This document shows positions 16,249 through 24,870 of a stretch of 64,000 nucleotides of DNA, piece after piece. The stretch lies in NCBI RefSeq assembly GCF_000305785.2, contig NC_018868.3, forward strand, positions 3,456,270-3,520,269, written 5' to 3'. Positions within the stretch are counted from its first letter, which is position 1; every line of letters begins with the position of its first letter. The DNA comes from Simiduia agarivorans SA1 = DSM 21679 (GTDB lineage Bacteria; Pseudomonadota; Gammaproteobacteria; Pseudomonadales; Cellvibrionaceae). Made by a program: the position numbers and the translations under genes. Below the pieces are notes generated by a model. It ran no database searches. It was not told the origin of the DNA and worked only from the letters and a program-made list of their open reading frames with translations.

Positions 16249-17424
16249 TTATTTCACTCCCTGTGCGGTTTTGGGATATTTTTCAGGGTATTTGGCAATG
16301 TGCTCGCGCAGCTCAGCCAGTTGTTGTTGTAAATGTGCTGGCGGTTGGTCGTACACGTCGGTAATGATTTCTTCGAGTGCGGGTGCCGGCACTTTTTCGG
16401 TGGCCTTAAGGGTGTCCAGCACTTCTTTGCGGTAGGTTTCCAGCACGGCTTTTTCCTGTTGCTCGGCCCACCATTTTTTCGCGATCAGCCAGTTCTTCAT
16501 GCGCAATACCGGGTCCACACTGCGCCATTTTTCTTCTTCGTCTTTGGAGCGGTAGCCAGATGGGTCGTCCGAGGTGGAGTGCGCGCCCAAGCGGTAACTC
16601 ATGGCCTCAACCAGCACGGGCTCCTGTTTTTCCACGGCAATTTTGCGCGCTTCCACGCAGGCGGCGAACACCGCCAGGACGTCGTTGCCGTCTACGCGGA
16701 TGGTCTGCATGCCGTAGCCGACACCGCGGGCGGCGATACCGTCGCCGGCGTACTGCTCTTCGGACGGTGTGGAGATGGCATAGCCGTTGTTGCGGCAGAA
16801 AAACACGGTGGGGCATTTGAGCACGGCGGCCATGTTCATGCCGGCGTGGAAGTCGCCCTCGGACGCCGCACCTTCACCAAAGTACACCAGGGTACAGGCT
16901 TTCTTGCCGTCCAGTTTCTGGCCGTAGGCGTAACCGGCGGCCTGGGGAATCTGGGTCGCCAGCGGTGAAGAAATGGTCATGTAATTGAGCGCGCGGCTGC
17001 CATAGTGAATGGGCATCTGCCGGCCTTTGCCCAGGTCTTTGCTGTTGGACAGCATCTGGTGCATGAACTGCTCGGTGGGGAAGCCGCGGTAGCGCAGGGC
17101 GCCGTGTTCGCGGTACTGGCCCATGATCATATCGTGGTCTTCAAAGGCGGCGGCCGAACCGATCACGGCGGCTTCTTCGCCGATACAGGTCATATAAAAG
17201 CTCAGCCGACCCTGGCGCTGGGCCGCTACCATGCGTTCGTCCAGCACGCGGATAAACAGCATGGTGTCGTAAATGCGCAGGGCGGTTTCTTTGCTGAGCT
17301 TGGGGGCTTTGGCGCCATCGTGCAGGCTGCCGTCGGGCTTTAACAGGCTCAGGGTGTCGATGGGGAGTTCGAACCCAGACATCATCCGGAGCTTGTGGGT
17401 GATTTTGCTCTCGTTGCCGCTCAT
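16249..17424 (-). CDS. bkdA1: Branched-chain 2-oxoacid dehydrogenase E1 alpha subunit
   Basis: 391 aa. The thiamine diphosphate motif is present ([20 protein letters not shown], then [20 protein letters not shown]). Other family blocks are [35 protein letters not shown] and the phosphorylation-loop region [20 protein letters not shown]. The longer N-terminus and GEEA/STSDDPS motifs fit the branched-chain rather than the pyruvate enzyme. GAGAGG precedes the ATG. It is the first gene of the bkd operon; no bkdR-type regulator gene is adjacent. Confidence 0.95.
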   Translation of the reverse strand: MSGNESKITHKLRMMSGFELPIDTLSLLKPDGSLHDGAKAPKLSKETALRIYDTMLFIRVLDERMVAAQRQGRLSFYMTCIGEEAAVIGSAAAFEDHDMIMGQYREHGALRYRGFPTEQFMHQMLSNSKDLGKGRQMPIHYGSRALNYMTISSPLATQIPQAAGYAYGQKLDGKKACTLVYFGEGAASEGDFHAGMNMAAVLKCPTVFFCRNNGYAISTPSEEQYAGDGIAARGVGYGMQTIRVDGNDVLAVFAACVEARKIAVEKQEPVLVEAMSYRLGAHSTSDDPSGYRSKDEEEKWRSVDPVLRMKNWLIAKKWWAEQQEKAVLETYRKEVLDTLKATEKVPAPALEEIITDVYDQPPAHLQQQLAELREHIAKYPEKYPKTAQGVK

Positions 17425-17779
17425 CTGTTACCTCTCGCCCTTGTGGGGCTGGTTTGAGACTTGTTATTGGGGTGCCGGCAAGTGTAGTTGCCGGACTGAA
17501 GGACACAGGCTCAAAAAAGTACCACGCCGCGCATAGGCGAGTCCTACCGATCTTTGGATCGGACTTACGGGTTTTGTGATATTTATTGCGCCTTATTGGA
17601 CAATTTTAGTTGAAATGCCTAATTATTGCGCCATGAGTGGTCAGATTACCCGTCTGACACGGCGAAAGTCTGTCTGCTGGGTCAAAAAGGCGGCAGCTTG
17701 GGCTAAATTACAGTAACATGCGCGCCTTTTTATGCCGCCGCGCGGCCTGCCCATTCCGACCCGTGAGGAGAGACTATTC
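17425..17779. other. Divergent control region between bkd and gnd
   Basis: 355 bases without a gene. It holds two copies of TTATTGCGCC at 17583-17592 and 17623-17632, 40 bp apart, within an AT-richer stretch. A small hairpin CCGATC-TTTG-GATCGG lies near 17547. No certain -35/-10 pair was identified. A GAGGAGAGA ribosome site for gnd is at its right end. Confidence 0.5.
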
Positions 17780-19309
17780 ATGCCTGTAACCGATCAACCC
17801 TGCGATATTGGCTTTGTAGGCGCCGGCGTGATGGGGAAAAACCTCATTATGAATCTGGTGGATAACGGCTTCCGGGTGATTGCCTTCGACCTGGATCAGG
17901 CCAAGCTGGCGGCGTTAGTGGCGCAGGATGAGGCAGAACGCGGCGACGGCCCGGCGCGGGTGCTGACCTGTAATTCCTATACTGATTTGCTGGCCAACCT
18001 GGCGGCGCCGCACCTGATTGTGGTGTCGGTGCCCGCCGGCAGCCCGGTGGATGATGTGTGTCACAAGCTGGTGGATGCGGGCCTCAAGGCCGACGATATC
18101 GTCGTGGATACCGGCAACAGCCTGTGGACCGATACCCAGCGCCGGGAAAAGGAATATGAAGGCCAGTTCATCCTCTTCTCAACCGCGGTGTCTGGCGGCG
18201 AAGTGGGTGCTCGCTTCGGGCCATCCCTGATGCCTTCCGGCGACCCCTACGCATGGACCCGCATCAAGCCCCTGTGGGAAGCAATTGCCGCCAAAGTTGA
18301 CCCGGATACCGGCAAACCCATCGAGCGCAAGGCGCCGGGTGAGGTGGTGGCCAAAGGTGAGCCCTGCGCCGCCTACATCGGCCCGAGCGGCTCTGGCCAT
18401 TATGTGAAGATGGTGCACAACGGCATCGAGTATGCCGACATGCAGCTCATATGCGAGGCCTATCAGGTGATGCGCGATGCGCTGGATATGACCGATGTTG
18501 AAATTGCTGCAGTGTTCAAGCGCTGGAATGAAGGCCTGTTGAACAGCTACCTGATTGAAATTTCCGCCGAGGTACTGGCCACCACCGACAGTGAAACCGG
18601 TAAGCCTTTGGTGCAGATGATTCTGGATAAAGCCGGCCAGAAAGGCACGGGCCTGTGGACTGCGGTCTCCAGCCTGGAGCTGGGTTGTCCGGCGCCCACT
18701 ATCGCCGAGGCGGTTTACGCCCGTTCGATTTCAACACTCAAAGACCAGCGGGTGAAAGCCTCCAGGCTGCTGGCTGGCCCCGCCTTTGACAAGCCTGCGG
18801 CCAGCGAGCGCGAAACTATTATCAACCAGCTGCACGATGCGCTCTATTGCGCCAAAATCTGCGCCTATGCGCAGGGTTTCGACCTGATGCAAACCGCCGC
18901 GCGCGAGCAGGAGTGGACGCTCAATTACGGCGAAATTGCCAAAATCTGGCGCGCTGGCTGCATTATCCGCGCGGTGTTCCTGCAATCCATTGCCGATGCC
19001 TTCGAGCGCAATGAAGAGCTGGAAAACCTGCTGTTGGACGAATTCTTCGCCGGCCAGATTTCCGAATATCAGGCTAACTGGCGTCGAGCTGTGGCCAATG
19101 CCAGCCTCTGGGGCGTACCTGTATCGGCCCTGAGCTCGGCGCTGGCCTATTACGATGCCTACCGCACCGAAACCCTGCCGGCCAATCTGCTGCAGGGCCA
19201 GCGCGATTACTTCGGCGCCCACACCTTCGAGCGCACCGACAAACCCCGTGGCAAAAAATACCACGTAGAGTGGAGCCAGCCCGGCCGCCCGCTGATCAAA
19301 ATGAAGTAA
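17780..19309 (+). CDS. gnd: 6-phosphogluconate dehydrogenase (decarboxylating)
   Basis: 509 aa from the ATG at 17780 with GAGGAGAGA upstream; the frame is open to 17732. It oxidises 6-phosphogluconate to ribulose 5-phosphate in the oxidative pentose phosphate pathway. The dinucleotide motif is FVGAGVMGKNLIMN. Substrate motifs are VSGGEVGARFGPSLMPSG and the catalytic GHYVKMVHNGIEYADMQ. The C-terminal tail is present (FGAHTFERTDKPRGKKYHVE). It is about 40 residues longer than the E. coli enzyme, as in the long-form group. No zwf or pgl gene is adjacent. Confidence 0.95.
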   Translation: MPVTDQPCDIGFVGAGVMGKNLIMNLVDNGFRVIAFDLDQAKLAALVAQDEAERGDGPARVLTCNSYTDLLANLAAPHLIVVSVPAGSPVDDVCHKLVDAGLKADDIVVDTGNSLWTDTQRREKEYEGQFILFSTAVSGGEVGARFGPSLMPSGDPYAWTRIKPLWEAIAAKVDPDTGKPIERKAPGEVVAKGEPCAAYIGPSGSGHYVKMVHNGIEYADMQLICEAYQVMRDALDMTDVEIAAVFKRWNEGLLNSYLIEISAEVLATTDSETGKPLVQMILDKAGQKGTGLWTAVSSLELGCPAPTIAEAVYARSISTLKDQRVKASRLLAGPAFDKPAASERETIINQLHDALYCAKICAYAQGFDLMQTAAREQEWTLNYGEIAKIWRAGCIIRAVFLQSIADAFERNEELENLLLDEFFAGQISEYQANWRRAVANASLWGVPVSALSSALAYYDAYRTETLPANLLQGQRDYFGAHTFERTDKPRGKKYHVEWSQPGRPLIKMK

Positions 19310-19321
19310 AAGACAGGGTCA

Positions 19322-19405
19322 AAAGCATGGGGCCAGACCCCTTGGTACTTTGGTGCGGGCGCCAGCGCACGCACCAAAGTACCAAGGGGTCTGGCCCCAT
19401 GCTTT
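19322..19405. repeat. Perfect long inverted repeat (36-bp arms, 12-base loop)
   Basis: Left arm 19322-19357 and right arm 19370-19405 are exact reverse complements, separated by 12 bases. The arm contains CATGGGGCCAGACCCCTTGG, a GGGGCCAGACCCC-type palindrome found scattered in many gammaproteobacterial genomes, joined to TACTTTGGTGCG. It begins 12 bases after the gnd stop. There is no T-run on the right, so it is more likely a dispersed mobile or REP-type element than a simple terminator, although its RNA would fold very stably. Confidence 0.9.
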
Positions 19406-19471
19406 GCACGTTTTCCGGTGCAAACGTCTATGCTGGAAGGGCAGTGGATACGGATGCTATCGGAGGATCAC

Positions 19472-21046
19472 GTGCGCAAGACAGGACCCGTCACCGGCCG
19501 GGAGGTGCCTTTCCGGGCCGGCCAGGAAATCATCAGCGCCACCAACACCAAGGGCGTGATCACCTATTGCAACGACTATTTTTGTGAAATCGCGGGTTTC
19601 AGCCGGGAGGAGTTGCTGGGGCAGGCGCACAACATTATCCGCCACCCGGATATGCCTCAGGCGGCCTTTGCCGGTCTCTGGCAAACGCTGAAGCAGGGAC
19701 GACCCTGGATGGGCGTGGTGGTGAACCGCTGTAAAAACGGTGATCACTATTGGGTGGATGCCTATGTCACGCCACTTAAAGACAGGGGCGAAATTACCGG
19801 TTACGAAAGCGTGCGCTCGCCGGTGAATGCCCAGGTAGTGGCGCGGGCGGAGGCTGTGTATGCCCGCTTGCGCGGCGGTCAGGCGCCCATTGCGGCAATG
19901 ACCTTTGCCATTGAACTGATCAAATCCTGCCTGCTGGTGGCGGTGCCGGTGGCACTGGTGATCTGGGCCTTGCTGTGGTGGGCGGGCGGCCTTTCCGGCG
20001 CTACGGCGCTGGTGGCACTGCTGGCGGCGGCAGGACTGGGTTACGGCGTGAATCGCCTGACCGAGGCCGGGCTCGCGCCGGCAGTGCGGCTGGCCAGGCA
20101 GGAGATCAACGACCCCATCGCGGCCTACATTTACACCGGTAAAACCGGACCGCTGGCCGATATCGAATTGGCCGCACTGGCGCGCAAGGCGCGCCTGAAA
20201 ACCGCGCTTGGGCGGTTTGGCGAAGCGTCGCGTCAGCTGTTTTCGCAAGCGGAAAAAGCACGACAGCAGGCGGAGGCGTCCAATCAGGGGATGCAGCAAC
20301 AGCTGGATGAAACCCAACAGGTTACCGGTGCGATCCACCAGATTGCTGCACAGGTGCATCAGGTCGCCGCGTCGGCGTCGACCACTGCCGAGGCCACGGG
20401 AAAATCCCTGCAGCAGGTGCAGGCCAGTCATGAGGTGCTGGCGTCGGCCAATAATGCAATCAACGACCTCACCAATAAAGTGGACAGCCTGGCGCTGGTG
20501 ACCGAGCGACTCACGGAAGACAGTGGCCGCATTTCCAGTGTGGTGGATGTGATCCGTGGCATTGCCGAACAGACCAATTTATTGGCGTTGAATGCGGCGA
20601 TCGAGGCGGCGCGTGCAGGTGAACAGGGACGGGGCTTTGCGGTGGTGGCCGACGAGGTGCGCACGCTCGCCAGTCGCACGCAGGAATCCACCGAAGACAT
20701 TCAGCAGATCATTGCCAAATTGTCGGCTGCCACGCGCGACGCTGCCACTAATATGGGCGAGTGCACGTCACTGGCCGATGTGACGTTATCGGAAATGACC
20801 TTGGTGTCCGATGCACTGAGCGCGATCAAAGACTCGGTGGCGGCAATCAATGGTCAGACTCAATCCATTGCGCGCGCCGCCAGCGCCCAGTCGGACAGCG
20901 CCACCAAAATAGAAACCATTACCGGGCGTATCGAAAAGATTTCCACCACCACGCGTGAGCAAACCAACCAGACCGCCAGCATGTGCGGTGAGCTGGCTTC
21001 ACTGGCGCAACACCAATTCCAATTGATCGAGCGCTTTGAAGGGTAA
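19472..21046 (+). CDS. PAS-domain methyl-accepting chemotaxis protein (Aer-like)
   Basis: 524 aa from the GTG at 19472, which has GGAGG 5 nt upstream; the in-frame ATG at 19454 has no ribosome site. An N-terminal cytoplasmic PAS domain of Aer type is clear: [57 protein letters not shown]. Two adjacent membrane segments follow (about 150-195, [20 protein letters not shown] and [18 protein letters not shown]), with no periplasmic domain. The cytoplasmic signalling tip is [20 protein letters not shown] with [16 protein letters not shown]. By homology it senses redox or oxygen through a flavin and signals to CheA. The next gene starts 1 nt after its stop. Confidence 0.92.
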   Translation: MRKTGPVTGREVPFRAGQEIISATNTKGVITYCNDYFCEIAGFSREELLGQAHNIIRHPDMPQAAFAGLWQTLKQGRPWMGVVVNRCKNGDHYWVDAYVTPLKDRGEITGYESVRSPVNAQVVARAEAVYARLRGGQAPIAAMTFAIELIKSCLLVAVPVALVIWALLWWAGGLSGATALVALLAAAGLGYGVNRLTEAGLAPAVRLARQEINDPIAAYIYTGKTGPLADIELAALARKARLKTALGRFGEASRQLFSQAEKARQQAEASNQGMQQQLDETQQVTGAIHQIAAQVHQVAASASTTAEATGKSLQQVQASHEVLASANNAINDLTNKVDSLALVTERLTEDSGRISSVVDVIRGIAEQTNLLALNAAIEAARAGEQGRGFAVVADEVRTLASRTQESTEDIQQIIAKLSAATRDAATNMGECTSLADVTLSEMTLVSDALSAIKDSVAAINGQTQSIARAASAQSDSATKIETITGRIEKISTTTREQTNQTASMCGELASLAQHQFQLIERFEG

Positions 21047-21047
21047 T

Positions 21048-21806
21048 ATGCAGTCGCTTGTCGCTTGGCTGACCGTTTGTCTGTTGCTGTGCTGGCCAGG
21101 TGCCGCCCGGGCGGCAACTGGCGTCTCGCAGGCTGACACCGAGACATTGTATTACTACCACCAGAAGCCGCCTTACGTGGTGAATGCCGAACGGGCTGAG
21201 GGCGACTATTTTGATTTAGTGCGTCAACTCAATGAGGTGGCGGGCAAAAATCGTTACGTGCTGCGGTTTCTGCCCAGAGCCCGACTGGACCGCGACCTGA
21301 ATACCGGCAAGCTCAAAGGCGCGATCCTGGGTGTTAATCCCGTTTGGTTCAACGATGTGATGCAGCAGCGGTATTTCTGGACGGACCCCATTTTCCGCGA
21401 CCGCGATCTGGTGATATCGCACCGAAATGCCCCTTTTCGGTATGGCGAAGAGCTTATGACGGGAAAAACCGTGTGCTACGTCAGGGGCTATTTCTACGAG
21501 GGTATTACCCAACGGGTGCGCAGCGGTGAGATGCATTTATTTCCGGTGGCAAAAGAAGATGTGATATTTGACTCACTGGATCAATCGCGCTGTGATTTCG
21601 GCATTATCAGCGAATCCATGTACCGCTACCTGATTCGCAGCGGCGAGGTTGGGGCCGATTACTTCATCGCCAACAAGCCGCAGGCCGAATTCGACCGCAT
21701 GATTCTGGTGCCATTAAATCAACCCGCTCTGTTCAACGAGTTGCAATCCTTGCTCCGGCGCATCAATGCGCCTGGTACCGAAGATGTGAGCGGGCTCACA
21801 AAATAA
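21048..21806 (+). CDS. Periplasmic solute-binding-like protein (SBP_bac_3 type)
   Basis: 252 aa from the ATG at 21048, directly after the chemoreceptor stop. Signal peptide to about residue 23 (WLTVCLLLCWPGAARAA). The mature protein resembles orphan amino-acid-type binding proteins: YYYHQKPPYVVNAERAEGDYFDLVRQLN, RFLPRARLDRDLNTGKLKGA, KTVCYVRGYFYEG and FDSLDQSRCDFGIISES fit the two-lobe fold. There is no ABC permease nearby. Being coupled to a chemoreceptor, it might deliver a ligand signal, but the receptor has no periplasmic domain to bind it, so function is open. Confidence 0.75.
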   Translation: MQSLVAWLTVCLLLCWPGAARAATGVSQADTETLYYYHQKPPYVVNAERAEGDYFDLVRQLNEVAGKNRYVLRFLPRARLDRDLNTGKLKGAILGVNPVWFNDVMQQRYFWTDPIFRDRDLVISHRNAPFRYGEELMTGKTVCYVRGYFYEGITQRVRSGEMHLFPVAKEDVIFDSLDQSRCDFGIISESMYRYLIRSGEVGADYFIANKPQAEFDRMILVPLNQPALFNELQSLLRRINAPGTEDVSGLTK

Positions 21807-21879
21807 CGCTCATCCCTGTCAACCCTTCTGCCTCAGCCCCGTTGGAATAACCGTGACTCAACAATAACGGGAGCAGACA

Positions 21880-23727
21880 ATGACTCATTCAAAAACGCTA
21901 CTGTCGCTGGCGTGCGCCGCATTAATGGCCTGTGGTGGCGGCAGTAACTCAGATGTTGAACAACCGCCGCTGGATTCTGAGGTCAGCCTCACCAGCCTGA
22001 CGCTGGCGTTGACCGATGCCGAAGGCGATTTCCTGCAATACGAAGTGGATGTCAAAAGCATTCGTCTGACCAACACCCGCGGTGATGTGGTTGATGCACT
22101 GCCCGGCAGCACACGCGTGGATTTTGCGCAGTACACCGACGTGTCGGAACTGGTGGGCATCACCCAGGTGCCCACGGGCTATTATCGCTCTGCCGTGGCG
22201 CGGGTAGATTTTTCCAGTGCCCTGATTGTGGCGCAGGATGAAAACGGCAATGCCATTGCTGCCACGGCAGTGGATGCCGAGGGTAACCCCTTGGGTGAAG
22301 TGGATGTTGAAATTGACGTGTCGCGTTTTGAAAACGCGCAGGGTTTCTGGTTGCGCCCAGGCCGTGCGGCGCGCTTTACGCTGGATTTTGATCTTGATGC
22401 GTCTAATCTGCTGACTATCGACGATGCAGGCACACCGGATGATGTAAGTGATGACAGTGCCACCACCGAGGTGAGTCCGGTGTGGGTGGCCGAGCCGGAA
22501 CTGGATACGGAGCGCGAGCACCGCATCCGTGGCTTGCTGCAATCGGCAGATACAACGGCTTCTACGATTACCCTGGCCGTGCGTCCGTTTCATCACCGTA
22601 CTGGCGATTTTGGTGAATTGACACTGGCCGTTGCCAGCGATGCCCACTATGAAATTGACCAGCAGGATTTTGACGGCGAGGCGGGCCTGACAGCGTTGGC
22701 GGCATTGCCAGCCGATGCGCCTTTGGTGGCGTCCGGTCATTTTGTTCAAAGTGAAGAGCGCTTTGTGGTTGATACGGTATTTGCCGGGTCCAGTGTGCCC
22801 TGGGCCGACGGTGAATTTGCAAAAGGTATTGTGATTGCGCGCGATGCACAAACGCTCACCTTGCGCGGCGTGCGTTTCGCGCCCAGCGCACCTCACGGCA
22901 TTGCGATTGGCAATGACATTACCGTAAATCTGGACGAGAACACGACTGTGTCGCGTGTTGGTCGTAGCGTGGATCATGGCACTCACGGGATCTCTATTGG
23001 CAGCCGTGTGCGCATTTATGATGAGGTGACCGGTGGTGAGTTGCATGCCACGCATGTGGGACTACTGAAAAATCAGTTGCGCGCCCGCGTCAATACCACT
23101 CAGGATGGCGTGGTGTCCTCCGAACTCAGTTTGTTCAACGGTTTGCGTCCGGATGCACTGCAATGGACGCTTGCGGGTGCAGATCCGGCGAATTACCGGA
23201 TTGCCGATTCCGGATTGCCACACAGCCTGACCGATGGTGATTATCTCAAAGCCCGGGGTTGGGTCAGTGCCTATGACTTTACCAACAATCAGACAATCAA
23301 CAGTTTTGATTTTCACGCCAGTACGCTGGTGAATATGGCGGTGGATAGCCGGGGTGCAGGTTTGCACCTGCACTGGGAAGATGGCAGCGCGCCCTTTGTC
23401 AGTGCCGGCGCCGATGCAGTTCATTTGTCCTTGGCAGGGCTCCACAAGGGGAGTGTATCTTTCGCCGGCTTCCGTAACCCGCTGACGGAAGATTCCGTAG
23501 TGACCCTGGTGCCGGCGCAGGATGGCCGTTCTGTTTTTGCCATTGCCGATCGCAATGAGCAGAATATTGCCATGTTCACCAGTTTTGAATCCATGTCTGC
23601 CGCCGCCGCGGAAACCGTAGCAGCCGGTCAATCTCTGGCCCGCATCAATGCGGTGGGGCAATGGGATGAGCAGATCGGTGAATTCACTGTGCGCCGGATG
23701 GTCATGGTGTTCGCCAGTGACGAGTGA
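21880..23727 (+). CDS. Large lipoprotein with DUF4382-type N-terminal domain
   Basis: 615 aa. Lipoprotein signal with lipobox LMAC (LACAALMACGGG). Residues about 35-200 look like DUF4382: LTLALTDAEGDFLQYEVDVK, TRGDVVDALPGSTRVDFAQY and VPTGYYRSAVARVDFSSA. The remainder is repeated small beta domains of DUF5666 flavour, with GLLQSADTTASTITLAVR, VIARDAQTLTLRGVRFAPSA and a later KARGWVSAYDFTN. The protein is acidic, as expected for a surface-exposed or periplasmic lipoprotein. GGGAG lies 8 nt before the ATG, and a terminator follows. No enzymatic motif seen. Confidence 0.75.
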   Translation: MTHSKTLLSLACAALMACGGGSNSDVEQPPLDSEVSLTSLTLALTDAEGDFLQYEVDVKSIRLTNTRGDVVDALPGSTRVDFAQYTDVSELVGITQVPTGYYRSAVARVDFSSALIVAQDENGNAIAATAVDAEGNPLGEVDVEIDVSRFENAQGFWLRPGRAARFTLDFDLDASNLLTIDDAGTPDDVSDDSATTEVSPVWVAEPELDTEREHRIRGLLQSADTTASTITLAVRPFHHRTGDFGELTLAVASDAHYEIDQQDFDGEAGLTALAALPADAPLVASGHFVQSEERFVVDTVFAGSSVPWADGEFAKGIVIARDAQTLTLRGVRFAPSAPHGIAIGNDITVNLDENTTVSRVGRSVDHGTHGISIGSRVRIYDEVTGGELHATHVGLLKNQLRARVNTTQDGVVSSELSLFNGLRPDALQWTLAGADPANYRIADSGLPHSLTDGDYLKARGWVSAYDFTNNQTINSFDFHASTLVNMAVDSRGAGLHLHWEDGSAPFVSAGADAVHLSLAGLHKGSVSFAGFRNPLTEDSVVTLVPAQDGRSVFAIADRNEQNIAMFTSFESMSAAAAETVAAGQSLARINAVGQWDEQIGEFTVRRMVMVFASDE

Positions 23728-23767
23728 CCTGATCGTGTAAGGTGCAGGGACGCACCGATATTTTACC

Positions 23768-23792
23768 GCCCGGTAGTCTGCCGGGCTTTTTT
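23768..23792 (+). terminator. Rho-independent terminator of the DUF4382 lipoprotein gene
   Basis: Stem GCCCGG/CCGGGC with loop TAGTCTG, followed by TTTTTT, 40 bases after the stop codon. Confidence 0.85.
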
Positions 23793-23917
23793 ATGACCGC
23801 CAGGGATGGCGGTTCGGCGTGCTGCAGATCACTCCGGTTTTCGTTTAACTGAGCCAGTGCAAAACAGAAAGCCGACAAACGGTTCCTATTACTGCTTGAA
23901 AATCTAGCCAGAATCAT

Positions 23918-23942
23918 TCGCGGATGGGAATCCGCTCCTACA
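23918..23942. repeat. REP-type element (GTAGGAGCGG class)
   Basis: The minus strand reads TGTAGGAGCGGATTCCCATC followed by CGCGA, the known Pseudomonas-like REP unit with GCGGAT/ATCCGC arms. A single unit, in the gap between two convergent genes, as is usual for REPs. Confidence 0.8.
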
Positions 23943-23952
23943 GCGGGATTGT

Positions 23953-24870
23953 TCACTGCAACGCTTTTAAATGCGCCACCACACTGCGCCCCAGCGCGCC
24001 GAGCGCATAGCCACCTTCCAGTAAGCTGATGATGTGACCGTTGCAGGCTTTATCCGCAATCGCTTTCAATTGTTGGGTGATCCAGCTGTAGTCGGCTTCG
24101 TTAAACGCGATGCCGGACATGTCGTCTTCCACGTGGGCATCAAAGCCGGCTGAAATCAGAATTAATTCCGGCTGCCATTGTTCCAGGTGCGGCAACCATT
24201 GCTGCTTTACTTTGGTTTGCCATTCTTTGCCGCCGGTGCCTGCGGTCAGTGGCATGAAGTGCAGGTTGGGTTCAGTCGCATCGGCACCACTGAACGGATA
24301 AAAGGGGTGCTGAAAGGAAGAGTAAAACTGAATGCGTTCGTCGCCGGCCACAATATCTTCCGTGCCATTGCCATGGTGTACATCAAAATCCACGATGGCA
24401 ACGCGCGTGAGTCCATAATGTTCAATGGCGTAGCGCGCGGCGATGGCAATGTTGTTAAAAAAGCAAAAGCCCATGGCTTTATTGTGGCAGGCGTGATGGC
24501 CCGGCGGGCGCACGGCGCAGAATACCCGCGTAGCCTCGCCTTGCATGATCAGGTCTACCGCCTGAGTCGCGGCGCCTGCGGCGTGCAGGGCGGCGTCCCG
24601 TGTGTGTGCCATTAACTGGGTGTCATCATCGAGCCAGACGGGGCCCTGGCTCAGATCGCGCGCGAGCAAATCGTCCACGTAAGTTGGGTCGTGCGCAAGA
24701 CACACATAGTCCCGATGGATTGGCAGCGCGTCGCGCGCCGGCACCACAAAATCCAGGCCCGATGCAATCAGCTGATCATTGATGGCGCTCAATCGTTCGG
24801 GGCACTCGGGGTGGGCCGGCCCCATATCGTGTTGGGCGCAGCTGGGGTGGCTCAGGATAATCAGGCTCAT
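23953..24870 (-). CDS. Histone deacetylase-family protein (class II / acetylpolyamine amidohydrolase-like)
   Basis: 305 aa, complete. Zinc and catalytic motifs are present: RPPGHHACHNKAMGFCFFNN (His-His dyad), AIVDFDVHHGNGTEDI (Asp and His ligands) and ISAGFDAHVEDDMSG (second Asp ligand), with LLEGGYALGALGRS at the end (catalytic Tyr region). Bacterial members remove acetyl groups from lysine or from small amines. Its ATG overlaps the stop of the upstream acetyl-CoA transferase/GNAT gene (ATGA), so an acetyltransferase and a deacetylase are made from one message. Substrate not determined by sequence. Confidence 0.92.
   Translation of the reverse strand: MSLIILSHPSCAQHDMGPAHPECPERLSAINDQLIASGLDFVVPARDALPIHRDYVCLAHDPTYVDDLLARDLSQGPVWLDDDTQLMAHTRDAALHAAGAATQAVDLIMQGEATRVFCAVRPPGHHACHNKAMGFCFFNNIAIAARYAIEHYGLTRVAIVDFDVHHGNGTEDIVAGDERIQFYSSFQHPFYPFSGADATEPNLHFMPLTAGTGGKEWQTKVKQQWLPHLEQWQPELILISAGFDAHVEDDMSGIAFNEADYSWITQQLKAIADKACNGHIISLLEGGYALGALGRSVVAHLKALQ

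Noticed and set aside
15590..16435. 281-aa + strand frame opposite E1 beta
   Set aside because: Antisense to a certain gene; the composition is His/Arg-rich as expected for the reverse of a GC-rich gene.
21949..23055. 368-aa minus-strand frame opposite the DUF4382 lipoprotein
   Set aside because: The + strand product has a lipobox, ribosome site and terminator; the antisense product has none of these.
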